Assembly: GCA_050953425.1 (NCBI GenBank)
Contig: JBMNMQ010000003.1
Location: forward strand, 124,001-188,000
Length of the DNA stretch: 64,000 nucleotides
Direction of reading: 5' to 3'
Source of the DNA: RUG100 sp050953425
GTDB lineage: Bacteria > Bacillota > Clostridia > Peptostreptococcales > Anaerovoracaceae
A program made the translations under genes and the position numbers. Below, one piece after another: positions 28,125 through 36,474 of the stretch (positions are counted from its first letter, which is position 1; every line of letters begins with the position of its first letter). The notes under the pieces are model-generated. The model saw only the letters and a list, made by a program, of their open reading frames with translations, was not told the origin of the DNA and made no database searches.

Positions 28125-28133
28125 TGATATAAT
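28125..28133 (+). promoter_or_regulatory. Extended -10 promoter of the radical SAM operon
   Basis: TGATATAAT is a perfect extended -10; a weak TAGGAA lies at -35 distance. Confidence 0.6.
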
Positions 28134-28247
28134 AGGAAAGCACAGGGTCTGCCGGCGGGAACAGCAGAACGCCCGGTCGACGGCTGTGATCAGCAGTAAA
28201 TAAAACAGTATCTACAGACGATAAGCGAAAAACGAAAAGCGAGGAAC

Positions 28248-29909
28248 ATGGCAGAGATGGAAATCCTTGAAAAAGTGCAGAGCATCTGTCCCGTCTGCCG
28301 CAAGCCGCTGACGGCGGCTTATACGGCGCGGGAGGATGGCGTATATATCGAAAAGGAGTGCCCGGACCACGGCAGCTTTCGCGCTCCGGTGGCTTCCACG
28401 GTCGAGGAGTACCGGCGCTGGACGGCGCGCGAAGTGGTCAACATTCCGCCGCCGGTCGCCCTGTCTCCCGGCGTCGAGGGAGAGTGCCCGCTGCACTGCG
28501 GCCCCTGTGAACGTCATCTGCAGACGACCTGCTGCGTGCTCATCGACATCACCAGCCGCTGCAACCAGCACTGCCCGTACTGCTTTGCCCGCGCCGATGA
28601 AGGAGAGGCGGACGAGCCGAGTCTCGCCGAAATCGAACGCAAATACGATCTGCTGCGCGAGATGGGGGAGGAGGAATGTCCCTACAACATTCAGCTCTCC
28701 GGCGGCGAGCCGACGGTGCGCGACGATCTGCCGGAAATCGTGCGGCTGGCCGTTGAGAAGGGCTTTCGCTATATTCAGCTCAATACCAACGGGCGGCGGA
28801 TCGCCGAAGAGGAAGGCTATGCGGAGAAACTGAAGGAAGCCGGCGTATCGGCGGTGTTCCTGCAGTTTGACGGCATGAGCGACGAGGTGTATCTGCGCAC
28901 CCGCGGTGAGCCGCTTCTGGAAAAGAAGAAGCAGACGGTGATAAACTGCCGCCGCGCGGGGCTGCCGGTGACGCTGGTGCCGACGGTGGTCCGCGACGTC
29001 AATCTCGATCAGATCGGCCCGATGATCCGCTATCTGCTCGACAATGTCGATGTCATCAAGGGCATCCATTTCCAGCCGGTCAGTTATTTCGGCCGTCACC
29101 CGCGGGAAGAGCAGCGGGTGACGATGTTCGATGTCCTGCACGCGATCGAGGAGCAGACCGACGACATCCACGTCGATGACTTCTGCCCGATCACCACCGG
29201 CCATACGCTGTGCTGCTTTTACAGCACCTTCCTCAAGGAAGGGGACCACGTTGTCTGCCAGCTGAGCGAGGAGACGAAATCCGTGGGTACGTCCTGCTGC
29301 TGCGGGACGGAGACCGACAGCAGGATCGAGATCATCCGCCGCGACCGCGAGTTTGTACTCAACAAGTGGGATCTGCCGGGCAGCGCGTCCGACGGTGCCT
29401 GCTGCTGCGAGGGAACCGAGCCGGCGGGAGCGGAAGCCTGCTGCGAGGGAACCGAGCCGGCGGGAGCGGAAGCCTGCTGCTGCGAGGAAACCGAGCCGGC
29501 GGGAGCGGAAGCCTGCTGCGGCGGTGAAACTGCATCGACGGAGGCGGAACCCTGCTGCTGTGAGGAAACCGAGCCGGCAAAAACGGAGTCCTGCTGCGAA
29601 GAAGCGGCAAAAGCGGCATCGTGCTGTGACAACGCGGCCTCTGCCGGCCGGCCATGCTGCCCGGAAGCCGCACCTTCAGAGACAGAATCCTGCTGCGGCG
29701 GCGAACCGGACGGGGAGGAGATCCCCGATCTCGACGAGTTCCTGCGCCGTTACAAGACCCATCTCTTTACGCTGACCGGCATGGCTTTTATGGACGGCAG
29801 CAATCTCGACGCTGAGCGGCTGCGGCGCTGCCGCGTGGTTCAGCTGACCGACGATGACAACCTCGTGCCCTTCTGTGCCTATAACACGATCTGGAGGGGC
29901 GAGCGGTAA
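28248..29909 (+). CDS. Radical SAM protein with cysteine-pair repeat insert
   Basis: A 553-residue radical SAM enzyme. Residues 10-45 hold a zinc-ribbon-like segment (CPVC then ECPDHG), as in the MJ0619-like radical SAM methylases and related seleno-protein families. The cluster motif is C105, C109, C112 (SRCNQHCPYCF), and GGEPTV follows. Residues 385-483 form an Ala/Glu/Pro-rich insert with nine CC or CCC clusters, 21 cysteines in 99 residues, before a conserved-looking C-terminal domain (FLRRYKTHLF onwards). The ATG at 28248 follows GAGGAA. A flavin reductase-like gene and an SNF2 helicase follow on the same strand. Substrate unknown; the class assignment is firm, the family only likely. 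Confidence 0.85.
   Translation: MAEMEILEKVQSICPVCRKPLTAAYTAREDGVYIEKECPDHGSFRAPVASTVEEYRRWTAREVVNIPPPVALSPGVEGECPLHCGPCERHLQTTCCVLIDITSRCNQHCPYCFARADEGEADEPSLAEIERKYDLLREMGEEECPYNIQLSGGEPTVRDDLPEIVRLAVEKGFRYIQLNTNGRRIAEEEGYAEKLKEAGVSAVFLQFDGMSDEVYLRTRGEPLLEKKKQTVINCRRAGLPVTLVPTVVRDVNLDQIGPMIRYLLDNVDVIKGIHFQPVSYFGRHPREEQRVTMFDVLHAIEEQTDDIHVDDFCPITTGHTLCCFYSTFLKEGDHVVCQLSEETKSVGTSCCCGTETDSRIEIIRRDREFVLNKWDLPGSASDGACCCEGTEPAGAEACCEGTEPAGAEACCCEETEPAGAEACCGGETASTEAEPCCCEETEPAKTESCCEEAAKAASCCDNAASAGRPCCPEAAPSETESCCGGEPDGEEIPDLDEFLRRYKTHLFTLTGMAFMDGSNLDAERLRRCRVVQLTDDDNLVPFCAYNTIWRGER
29395..29698 (+). repeat. Cysteine-pair coding repeats inside the radical SAM gene
   Basis: The stretch CCGAGCCGGCGGGAGCGGAA occurs three times from 29416 on, at 42-45-bp spacing, followed by degenerate copies. 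Each unit encodes CC or CCC plus an acidic, Ala-rich linker (ETEPAGAEA type). Confidence 0.85.
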
Positions 29910-30016
29910 AACGGTTCGTTTTGCCGGTATCAAATACATATATCTATCTGCCGCGGCGGCAGGGGGGATCTGCGGCCGGGCGCTTTCCGAAAGGGAAAGA
30001 GAAAGGGAGTAAAACC

Positions 30017-30577
30017 ATGAGAAAGAGTTTTGGAGCCAATGCGTACTGCTATCCGATGCCGGTGCTGATGCTGGCGGTTTACGACGAAAAGGGCGGCATT
30101 CAGATGATGAACGCGGCCTGGGGCGGAATCAGCGGCAGCGCCGAAATGACGCTCTGCGTTTCGCCGGGGCACCGTACGGTGAAGGAAATTCGCAGAAAGA
30201 AGGAGTTTACGATTTCTATGGGTGACGCCGCGCATGTGACCGAGTGCGATTATCTCGGCATAGTCTCCGGCAACGACGTGCCGGACAAAGTGACCAGAGC
30301 CGGCTTTCACGGCAGTGCGGCGGCGCATGTCGACGCGCCGGTGATCGATGAACTGCCGATGACGCTCGAGTGCAGGCTGAAATCCTACGATGAAGAAAGC
30401 CACCATCTGGTCGCTGAAATCGTCGACGTCTGCGCCGACGAATCGATTCTCGGCAGCGACGGCAGCATCGATCCGGCCCTGCTGCGGCCGATCACATACG
30501 ATCCGGTCAACCATACTTACAGAGTGCTCGGCGAGGTCGTCGGCACTGCCTTCGGAGCGGGTGAAAAGCTGAAGTAA
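30017..30577 (+). CDS. Flavin reductase-like FMN-binding protein
   Basis: A 186-residue protein of the flavin reductase-like split-barrel family. The N-terminal stretch PMPVLMLAVYDEKGG, the NAAWGG motif and the GHRTVKEI segment fit the FMN-binding fold; the domain spans nearly the whole protein. Members bind FMN and pass electrons to partner proteins. The ATG at 30017 follows GAAAGGGAG. It stands 107 bp after the radical SAM gene and 25 bp before the helicase gene, so it is probably in the same transcript; whether it feeds electrons to the radical SAM enzyme is speculation. Confidence 0.85.
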   Translation: MRKSFGANAYCYPMPVLMLAVYDEKGGIQMMNAAWGGISGSAEMTLCVSPGHRTVKEIRRKKEFTISMGDAAHVTECDYLGIVSGNDVPDKVTRAGFHGSAAAHVDAPVIDELPMTLECRLKSYDEESHHLVAEIVDVCADESILGSDGSIDPALLRPITYDPVNHTYRVLGEVVGTAFGAGEKLK

Positions 30578-30602
30578 GCACTGCTGCAAAAAGGAGAGTG
30601 CG

Positions 30603-33600
30603 ATGCATATCCGCAACCTGTTTGACCAGGACGTGATGGAACGCGGCCGTCAGCTTCTGCGGGACGGCAGTGTTTCCTATTATATCGACAACCAGACACA
30701 CTGCATGGCGCGGGTGCGGGACGACCGGCTCTACAGCGTGACCATCCTGCACCCCGACCGCGACAACCCGGTGCTGCGCTGCGAATGCGCCGACGCGGCG
30801 GCCGGGCGCCACTGTGCGCATATGGCGGCCGTCTGTCTGCGCTGGCGCGACGATCATCCCGACAGCGCCCGGGACGATTACATCGATGAGTGGTTTCCGG
30901 CGCTGCCGGAGAAGCAGCAGCCGTTTTTCTATGTCCGTGACATGCTGCTCAATGATCCACAGCCGCCTCTGGTATGGCAGCGGGCGCGGCAGCTGGAAGA
31001 GACAGAACCCGTTGAAAACACACACTGGCTTTTCGGGTATCGGCAGAGCGTCTGGCAGGATTCCGAGGAGTACTTAGTCTGCAAGGCGACCGGCGAGGTG
31101 CGAAGAGATCGCAGCGAACCGCGCATTGTGGAGGTGCTCTTTGAACGGGGGTACATTGCGCAGGCGCGGTGCGATGTCTGCGATCATTATTTCCTGGGCA
31201 GGAAGAACCGTTACGGAAGCGACTCGCTGTGCCCGCATGAACTGCTCCTCTGCCGCGAGGCGGATGCGTATTTCCGCCGCGAAAATCCGGGTGACGCGAC
31301 CAGCTTTTCGGCGAACCGCTTTCTCGCCGTGTTTGATCAGCGGCAGCGGCAGGCGCAGGGCCTGGATGAAGAGCGGGAGCCGGTCCTGCGGCTGGAACCG
31401 CAGCTCCTGTGGAAAGCGGGCCGAAACGTCAGTGACGACAGCGTTGACCTGCGCTTTCGCATCAGCGACGGCGGCAAATGGTATATCATTCAGAATCTTT
31501 CCGAGCTGGTGGAACGAACGGAACAGGGGGGCAGCCTGTCGTTCGGCAAGTCCCTGAAGGTGGATTTCCGGCGGCAGACATTTACTGCGGACGCTTCCGG
31601 CTGGTTTGACCTCATTGCCCGCGAAGTGCAGAAGAGCCGCATTCTGAACGACCGCATGTCGGGAGATCACAGCGATTACCGCGACGGCACTGTGCTGCTC
31701 CGGCGCACCGTGCCGCTGAGCGGCCAGACACTGGATGAATTCTTTGCCAGGTGCGAGGGCACGCGGATCGCGATGCGCTGCTCCGGCCGCCAGCAGACCC
31801 GTACGCTGCATATCTCGGTCGGCGGCAGTCTGTCGCCGCAGCAGCTGCTGGTTTCGCCGTGGCATGATGATGACATGACGATGACGGGGATCACGGTATC
31901 CGGCGAGACGCCGCTGCTGCTCAGCGGCATCAGCGCGCACTACTGCCTCGATGATCACGCGCTCAGCTGCCTCGACGAAGAAGCCTGGCGGCTGCGGCAG
32001 CCCTTCCAGGAAGCGGCGCGAGGCAAACCGCATTTTGAACTGCGCATCGGGCACCGTCATCTGCAGCAGTTCTACTACCGGGTGCTGCCGATGCTGCGCC
32101 GTGATGCTTCCTTCGAGATCATCGAGGAGCAGGGTGCGGCGGAGATGATCCCGCCCGAAGCCGAGTTCACCTTTTATTTCGACAGTGCCGGCGGAGAACT
32201 GACCTGCCGCACGGAAATCGATTATGCGGCAGACAGCTATACGCTGGAAGCACCGCAGGCGCGAACCGGCATTCTGGAAGAGGAACGCGACGCCGATCTG
32301 GAGAAGGAGGTGCTGCGGCTGCTGAGCGGATATCTGCCCTCGTACCGCGCCGAAGACAAGGTGTTCTTTGTCCCCGATGAAGATGATAACGCCTACCGGC
32401 TGCTGACCGAGGGCATCCCGCAGCTGCAGCAGTTCGGTGATGTCGAGGGAACCGATCGCTTTGACCGGAACCGCGTGCGCCGGCCGCCGGCGGTGCAGCT
32501 GGGCGTTTCGGTGCACAGCGACCTGCTCGATCTTGAGGTGATGACGCCGGACTTGAGCAGCGAAGAGCTGCGGGAAGTGCTGGAAAGCTACCGGCAGAAG
32601 AAAAAGTATCACCGCCTGCGCAGCGGCGAGTTCGTTCCCCTCGAGGGCAACGAGTCGCTGGCGGTGCTGACCGGCGCGCTGGAGCGCCTGCATGTGCCGC
32701 TGCGGGACTTTGTCGCCGGCAGGATGCATCTGCCGGCCTATCGGGCGCTCTATCTGGACAGCCTCTTTGAGCGCCACGAAGAGCTGGCGGGGGACCGCGA
32801 CCGCAGCTTTCGCAGCCTGATCAAGCAGTTCCGCATCATCGACGAGTCCGACTTTGAGGTGCCTGAGGCGCTGCGTTCCGTGCTGCGCCCGTATCAGGAG
32901 TACGGCTACAAGTGGATGCGGACACTGGCCGCGGCCGGCTTTGGCGGCATTCTCGCCGACGACATGGGACTCGGCAAAACGCTGCAGATGCTGGCTGTGC
33001 TGGAAGCCGAACGGGAGCAGGGCGGCAGCGGCCCGGCGCTCGTCGTCTGCCCGGCTTCGCTGGTCTACAACTGGGAGGAGGAGACGAGCCGCTTTACGCC
33101 GCAGCTGCGGGTGCGGGTCGTCAGCGGCACGAAAGCCGAACGGCGGCGCCTGCTGGCGCCGGAGACGGCTGCGGAGACCGATCTGCTGATCACCTCCTAC
33201 AACCTCCTCAAGCGCGACCTCAACCTCTACGAAGACTGGTCGTTTGCCTATGTGGTGCTCGACGAGGCGCAGTACATCAAGAATGCCGGCTCGGCGACCG
33301 CCAAGTCGGTCAAGGTGCTGCAGGCGCGGCACCGCTTTGCCCTCACCGGCACGCCGATCGAAAACCGTCTCAGCGAGCTGTGGAGCATCTTTGACTTCCT
33401 GATGCCCGGCTTTCTCTACCGCTATCAGGAGTTTCGCAGTACGTACGAAACGCCGATCGCCCGCAGTCACGACGAGGAAGCCGCGGCCTCGCTGCACGCG
33501 ATGATCTCGCCGTTCCTGCTGCGGCGGCGCAAGGAAGAGGTGCTCCGCGATCTTCCCGAGAAGAACGAAGAGGTCTGGTACACGGCCTTCGAGTCCGAGC

Positions 33601-34268
33601 AGCGGCGCCTCTATGACGCGCAGGTGGTGCGCATCCGCGATCTGCTGGAGAGCGGCGAGGAAATGCAGAAAATGCGGCTGCATCTTCTGGCGGAGCTGAC
33701 CAAGCTGCGGCAGATCTGCTGCGATCCGTCGCTGCTGTTCGACGATTATCACGGCGCTTCGGCCAAGCGCGAGACCTGCCTTGAGCTGCTGCGCACCGCC
33801 CGCGAAGGCGATCACAAGGTGCTGCTGTTCTCGCAGTTCACCACCATGCTGGCTCTGCTGGAGGAGGATCTGCAGCGCGAGGGATTCGAATACTGCAAGA
33901 TCACCGGCGCGACGCCGAAAAAGCAGCGGCTGCAGACGGTCCACGAATTCAACGAGAGCGACACTCCGGTCTTCCTGATCTCCCTCAAGGCGGGCGGCAC
34001 CGGGCTCAATCTCACCGGCGCCGACATCGTCGTGCATTACGATCCGTGGTGGAACGCGGCCGCGCAGAACCAGGCCACCGACCGCGCGCACCGCATCGGA
34101 CAGACGAAGAATGTGTCGGTCTACCGTCTCATCGCCCGCGGCACGATCGAGGAGAAGATCCTCGCCATGCAGGAGGCCAAGACGGAGCTGTCGGACAGCA
34201 TCCTCGGCGGCGAAAGCCGCACACTCGCCTCGCTCAGCCGCGAGGAACTGCTGGAGCTGCTGTCGTGA
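30603..34268 (+). CDS. SWIM zinc finger SNF2-family helicase
   Basis: A 1221-residue protein. The N-terminus has a SWIM finger (CECADAAAGRHCAHM, about residues 60-75). The middle 600 residues are the family-specific bacterial SNF2 extension. From about residue 760 the helicase core follows: Walker A DDMGLGKTLQ, the VVLDEAQYIKN box, LTGTPIENRLSELWS, then SLKAGGTGLNLTGAD and DRAHRIGQTKNVSVYRL in the second RecA domain. It is an ATP-driven DNA translocase, probably remodelling protein-DNA complexes or acting in repair. AAAGGAGAG lies before the ATG. It is followed by the aldolase-like gene after 89 bp. Confidence 0.92.
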   Translation: MHIRNLFDQDVMERGRQLLRDGSVSYYIDNQTHCMARVRDDRLYSVTILHPDRDNPVLRCECADAAAGRHCAHMAAVCLRWRDDHPDSARDDYIDEWFPALPEKQQPFFYVRDMLLNDPQPPLVWQRARQLEETEPVENTHWLFGYRQSVWQDSEEYLVCKATGEVRRDRSEPRIVEVLFERGYIAQARCDVCDHYFLGRKNRYGSDSLCPHELLLCREADAYFRRENPGDATSFSANRFLAVFDQRQRQAQGLDEEREPVLRLEPQLLWKAGRNVSDDSVDLRFRISDGGKWYIIQNLSELVERTEQGGSLSFGKSLKVDFRRQTFTADASGWFDLIAREVQKSRILNDRMSGDHSDYRDGTVLLRRTVPLSGQTLDEFFARCEGTRIAMRCSGRQQTRTLHISVGGSLSPQQLLVSPWHDDDMTMTGITVSGETPLLLSGISAHYCLDDHALSCLDEEAWRLRQPFQEAARGKPHFELRIGHRHLQQFYYRVLPMLRRDASFEIIEEQGAAEMIPPEAEFTFYFDSAGGELTCRTEIDYAADSYTLEAPQARTGILEEERDADLEKEVLRLLSGYLPSYRAEDKVFFVPDEDDNAYRLLTEGIPQLQQFGDVEGTDRFDRNRVRRPPAVQLGVSVHSDLLDLEVMTPDLSSEELREVLESYRQKKKYHRLRSGEFVPLEGNESLAVLTGALERLHVPLRDFVAGRMHLPAYRALYLDSLFERHEELAGDRDRSFRSLIKQFRIIDESDFEVPEALRSVLRPYQEYGYKWMRTLAAAGFGGILADDMGLGKTLQMLAVLEAEREQGGSGPALVVCPASLVYNWEEETSRFTPQLRVRVVSGTKAERRRLLAPETAAETDLLITSYNLLKRDLNLYEDWSFAYVVLDEAQYIKNAGSATAKSVKVLQARHRFALTGTPIENRLSELWSIFDFLMPGFLYRYQEFRSTYETPIARSHDEEAAASLHAMISPFLLRRRKEEVLRDLPEKNEEVWYTAFESEQRRLYDAQVVRIRDLLESGEEMQKMRLHLLAELTKLRQICCDPSLLFDDYHGASAKRETCLELLRTAREGDHKVLLFSQFTTMLALLEEDLQREGFEYCKITGATPKKQRLQTVHEFNESDTPVFLISLKAGGTGLNLTGADIVVHYDPWWNAAAQNQATDRAHRIGQTKNVSVYRLIARGTIEEKILAMQEAKTELSDSILGGESRTLASLSREELLELLS

Positions 34269-34357
34269 GGAGCGGCCGAAGAGGCCGGCGCATGCGGCGG
34301 GCCGGCGCGGGTGCGGAATGAATCGACGGGAAAACGCGAATGCAAGGAGGCATACCT

Positions 34358-35542
34358 ATGACATATACCAGGGAGGAAGCAGCACCGCGGCTGCTCGATG
34401 CGGTCGCGGAACTGGCGGACAGCGGCCTGATTGCCCGTACCTGGGGGAATCTCAGCATGCGCCTGGACGGCGGCAGTTTTCTGATTACGCCCAGCGGCCG
34501 TGCCTATGAGACGCTGTCCGGGAAAGATCTGGTCGTCGTCCATCTCGACGGGTCGCTGACCGCCGAGGGCATCTGGCCGCCTTCCAGCGAAAAGGGACTG
34601 CATGCGGCACTCTATCGCCTGCATCCGGAGGTGCAGTGCATCGTGCACACGCACCAGCGCAATGCGTCGGCCATCGGGGTCGGCGGCCGCAGCGCGGTCT
34701 TTGCCGCCGGCGGAACGGCTTCCCCGACCGCGGCGGCACCGGCCGGGCCGGCGGGACAGACGCTGCCGCCGGTCGCGGTCAGCGCCGAGGAGCGGCAGGC
34801 GCTCGGACCGGATGCTCCATGCGCCGACTACGGCATGTCGGCCACGCCGGAACTGGCCGCGGCCGCGGCCGCAGCCTCCGCGGCGCATCCGCAGAGCCGG
34901 GCAATTCTGCTGCCGCACCACGGTGCGGTCTGTCTCGGTGCCGACGCCGCGCAGGCCTTCCGCACCGCTTATACGCTGGAGCAGGTCTGCGGCCGTCTCT
35001 ACGAGACGCTCTGCGGGACCGCACCGGAGGAACCGCAGGCGCACGATATCCGCGCTGTGCCGGCAGCGCTGCAGAGCCGTCTGCCGGACGGCGGCTGCTG
35101 GCTGCAGGCCTGTACCCCGGCGGTGCTCGCATGCAGCCGCCGCGGCCGCGAGGTACCGGCGTATCTCGATGATCTGGCGATGATCGGCGGCATCAGTACG
35201 CTCTGCGTCGAGGGACCGTCGCGAACGGCGCTGGCCCGGGCACTGTCCGAAGACCGCGATGCCGTACTGCTGCGCGATGCGGGAGCGCTGTGCCGCGGCG
35301 CCGTGCGCGCAGAGGCGGAGGCACTCTGTACGGTGCTGGAAAAGAACTGCTGCGCCGCGCTGCTGGCGGAAAGCCGGGGCTGGGATCCGCTGCCGCCGGA
35401 AACGGCGCGCCGTGAGCGCCGCTTTTACGTCGACAGCTATGCCGGGCGCAAAGAGCAGCGGGAAGGAGCGGCGCCGAACGCGAGTCAGGAAAAGAATGCG
35501 GGACAGAAGCAGCGGAGCGCAGGACAGGCGCAGACAGAATGA
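34358..35542 (+). CDS. Class II aldolase/adducin family protein, two tandem domains
   Basis: A 394-residue protein. The first class II aldolase domain has SGLIARTWGNLS, TPSGRAYETLSGKDLVVV, Glu in SEKGLHAALY, the zinc pair in VHTHQRNASA and a third His in LPHHGAVCLG. An Ala/Pro-rich insert lies near residue 120. A second, degenerate copy of the fold follows from about residue 245 without a clear zinc site. These enzymes cleave or epimerise sugar phosphates such as fuculose- or ribulose-phosphate. The start at 34358 has AAGGAGG before it; an earlier ATG at 34340 is unlikely. Substrate unknown. Confidence 0.82.
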   Translation: MTYTREEAAPRLLDAVAELADSGLIARTWGNLSMRLDGGSFLITPSGRAYETLSGKDLVVVHLDGSLTAEGIWPPSSEKGLHAALYRLHPEVQCIVHTHQRNASAIGVGGRSAVFAAGGTASPTAAAPAGPAGQTLPPVAVSAEERQALGPDAPCADYGMSATPELAAAAAAASAAHPQSRAILLPHHGAVCLGADAAQAFRTAYTLEQVCGRLYETLCGTAPEEPQAHDIRAVPAALQSRLPDGGCWLQACTPAVLACSRRGREVPAYLDDLAMIGGISTLCVEGPSRTALARALSEDRDAVLLRDAGALCRGAVRAEAEALCTVLEKNCCAALLAESRGWDPLPPETARRERRFYVDSYAGRKEQREGAAPNASQEKNAGQKQRSAGQAQTE

Positions 35543-35562
35543 CGGGAGCAGAAAGAAGGCGA

Positions 35563-36261
35563 ATGAAGATGGACGAGAAGACAGACGTGAAGAAGCAGGA
35601 ACGGAACCGGCCGGTTCCGGGCGATGCCGCAGCGGAGACAACGCAGAAAGCCGCGGCAGCGTCACCGAGCGGTGACGCGGAGCAGCCGCCGGAGGAGCGG
35701 CGCGCCCTGCTGCAGCAGGCCGCCGCGGCCTGGCTCGATGAATACCGCGACGCCGGCGGCCGGGACACGCCCGCCGCGGCGGCGCTGCGGGAGACGGGTC
35801 TGGCGCAGCTCGAGCGGCTGGTGCCGCTGGCGCAGCGGGAACTGCGCGACAGGAGGAGGCTCTCTCCCGATATGGCGCGGCTGGTGACCGCTTCCTGGCA
35901 CATGGGGCGGACGGCGCGCCTGACCGGCAGCTTTGACGCCTCACGGGTGACGCACAGCTACCGCATGACGCTCGAGGACGGCAGCGTGGTTTCCTACGCG
36001 GCGTTTTTCCGAACCTTTATGACAGCCTCTCAGACCGGAGCCTATACCCGGGCCGAAAACATCCTGCTGCTGGCCGCACCGTCCCGCAGCGAGGAGATCT
36101 ATCATCTGGTGCGGGACCGCCGGCGCGGCATCAACAGCGTCTTCAAGGCGGTCTTTTCGGTGCGCGAACCGCAGCGCATCGGTCTGCCCGACTACGTGCT
36201 GTCGATCACCTGCACCTGCGCCGGTCTGCTCGGCGACCTGTTCGCGGACGCAGGAGCATAG
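35563..36261 (+). CDS. Protein of unknown function
   Basis: I do not recognise this 232-residue protein. The first 45 residues are polar low complexity. The rest looks folded and mostly helical, with a conserved-looking block around LVTASWHMGRTARLTGSF and RMTLEDGSVVSYAAFFRTF, and a Cys-containing C-terminus (ITCTCAGLLGD). No membrane segment or signal peptide is evident. An ATG at 35539 overlaps the preceding stop (ATGA) and would add eight residues; the ATG at 35563 is preferred for the AGAAGG before it. The tight junction suggests it works with, or at least is expressed with, the aldolase-like protein. Confidence 0.65.
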   Translation: MKMDEKTDVKKQERNRPVPGDAAAETTQKAAAASPSGDAEQPPEERRALLQQAAAAWLDEYRDAGGRDTPAAAALRETGLAQLERLVPLAQRELRDRRRLSPDMARLVTASWHMGRTARLTGSFDASRVTHSYRMTLEDGSVVSYAAFFRTFMTASQTGAYTRAENILLLAAPSRSEEIYHLVRDRRRGINSVFKAVFSVREPQRIGLPDYVLSITCTCAGLLGDLFADAGA

Positions 36262-36329
36262 GCGGTCTGCGCGGCTGCCTGTCCGGGATATGGAACGGCG
36301 GGCGGTCTGCCGGCGGATGCGGAAAAAGG

Positions 36330-36358
36330 TTGAAGGAAGCGGGACGACTGCTTATAAT
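36330..36358 (+). promoter_or_regulatory. Promoter of the aconitase-family gene
   Basis: TTGAAG (36330-36335), 17-base spacer, TATAAT (36353-36358). Confidence 0.85.
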
Positions 36359-36474
36359 AAGACTGTTGTCCGCCGGCGCCGTCGGCGCGGCGGGCGGCCG
36401 CAGGACGGCCGGGGAGGCCGGAACGGCGGAGATTCCAAACGACAATTCTATCTCAGCAAAGGGGAGCAATTACT

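Larger units (their letters stand above)
27613..28247. other. Divergent intergenic region between glnA and the radical SAM gene
   Basis: About 635 bases without a supported gene. It contains the glnA promoter on the minus strand, a 23-bp minisatellite (27909-28091), and the extended -10 of the radical SAM operon. Confidence 0.6.

Noticed and set aside
27773..28127. Plus-strand open frames of 90-113 codons with repetitive Val/Ser/Pro protein
   Set aside because: They run through the 23-bp minisatellite. A period not divisible by three gives the same peptide in shifted frames, and there is no ribosome binding site.
29395..29698. Selenoprotein reading of the cysteine clusters
   Set aside because: No in-frame TGA occurs in the clusters; all are TGC or TGT.
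31074..34091. 1005-codon minus-strand frame opposite the SNF2 helicase
   Set aside because: Same antisense artefact; the helicase motifs on the plus strand are unmistakable.
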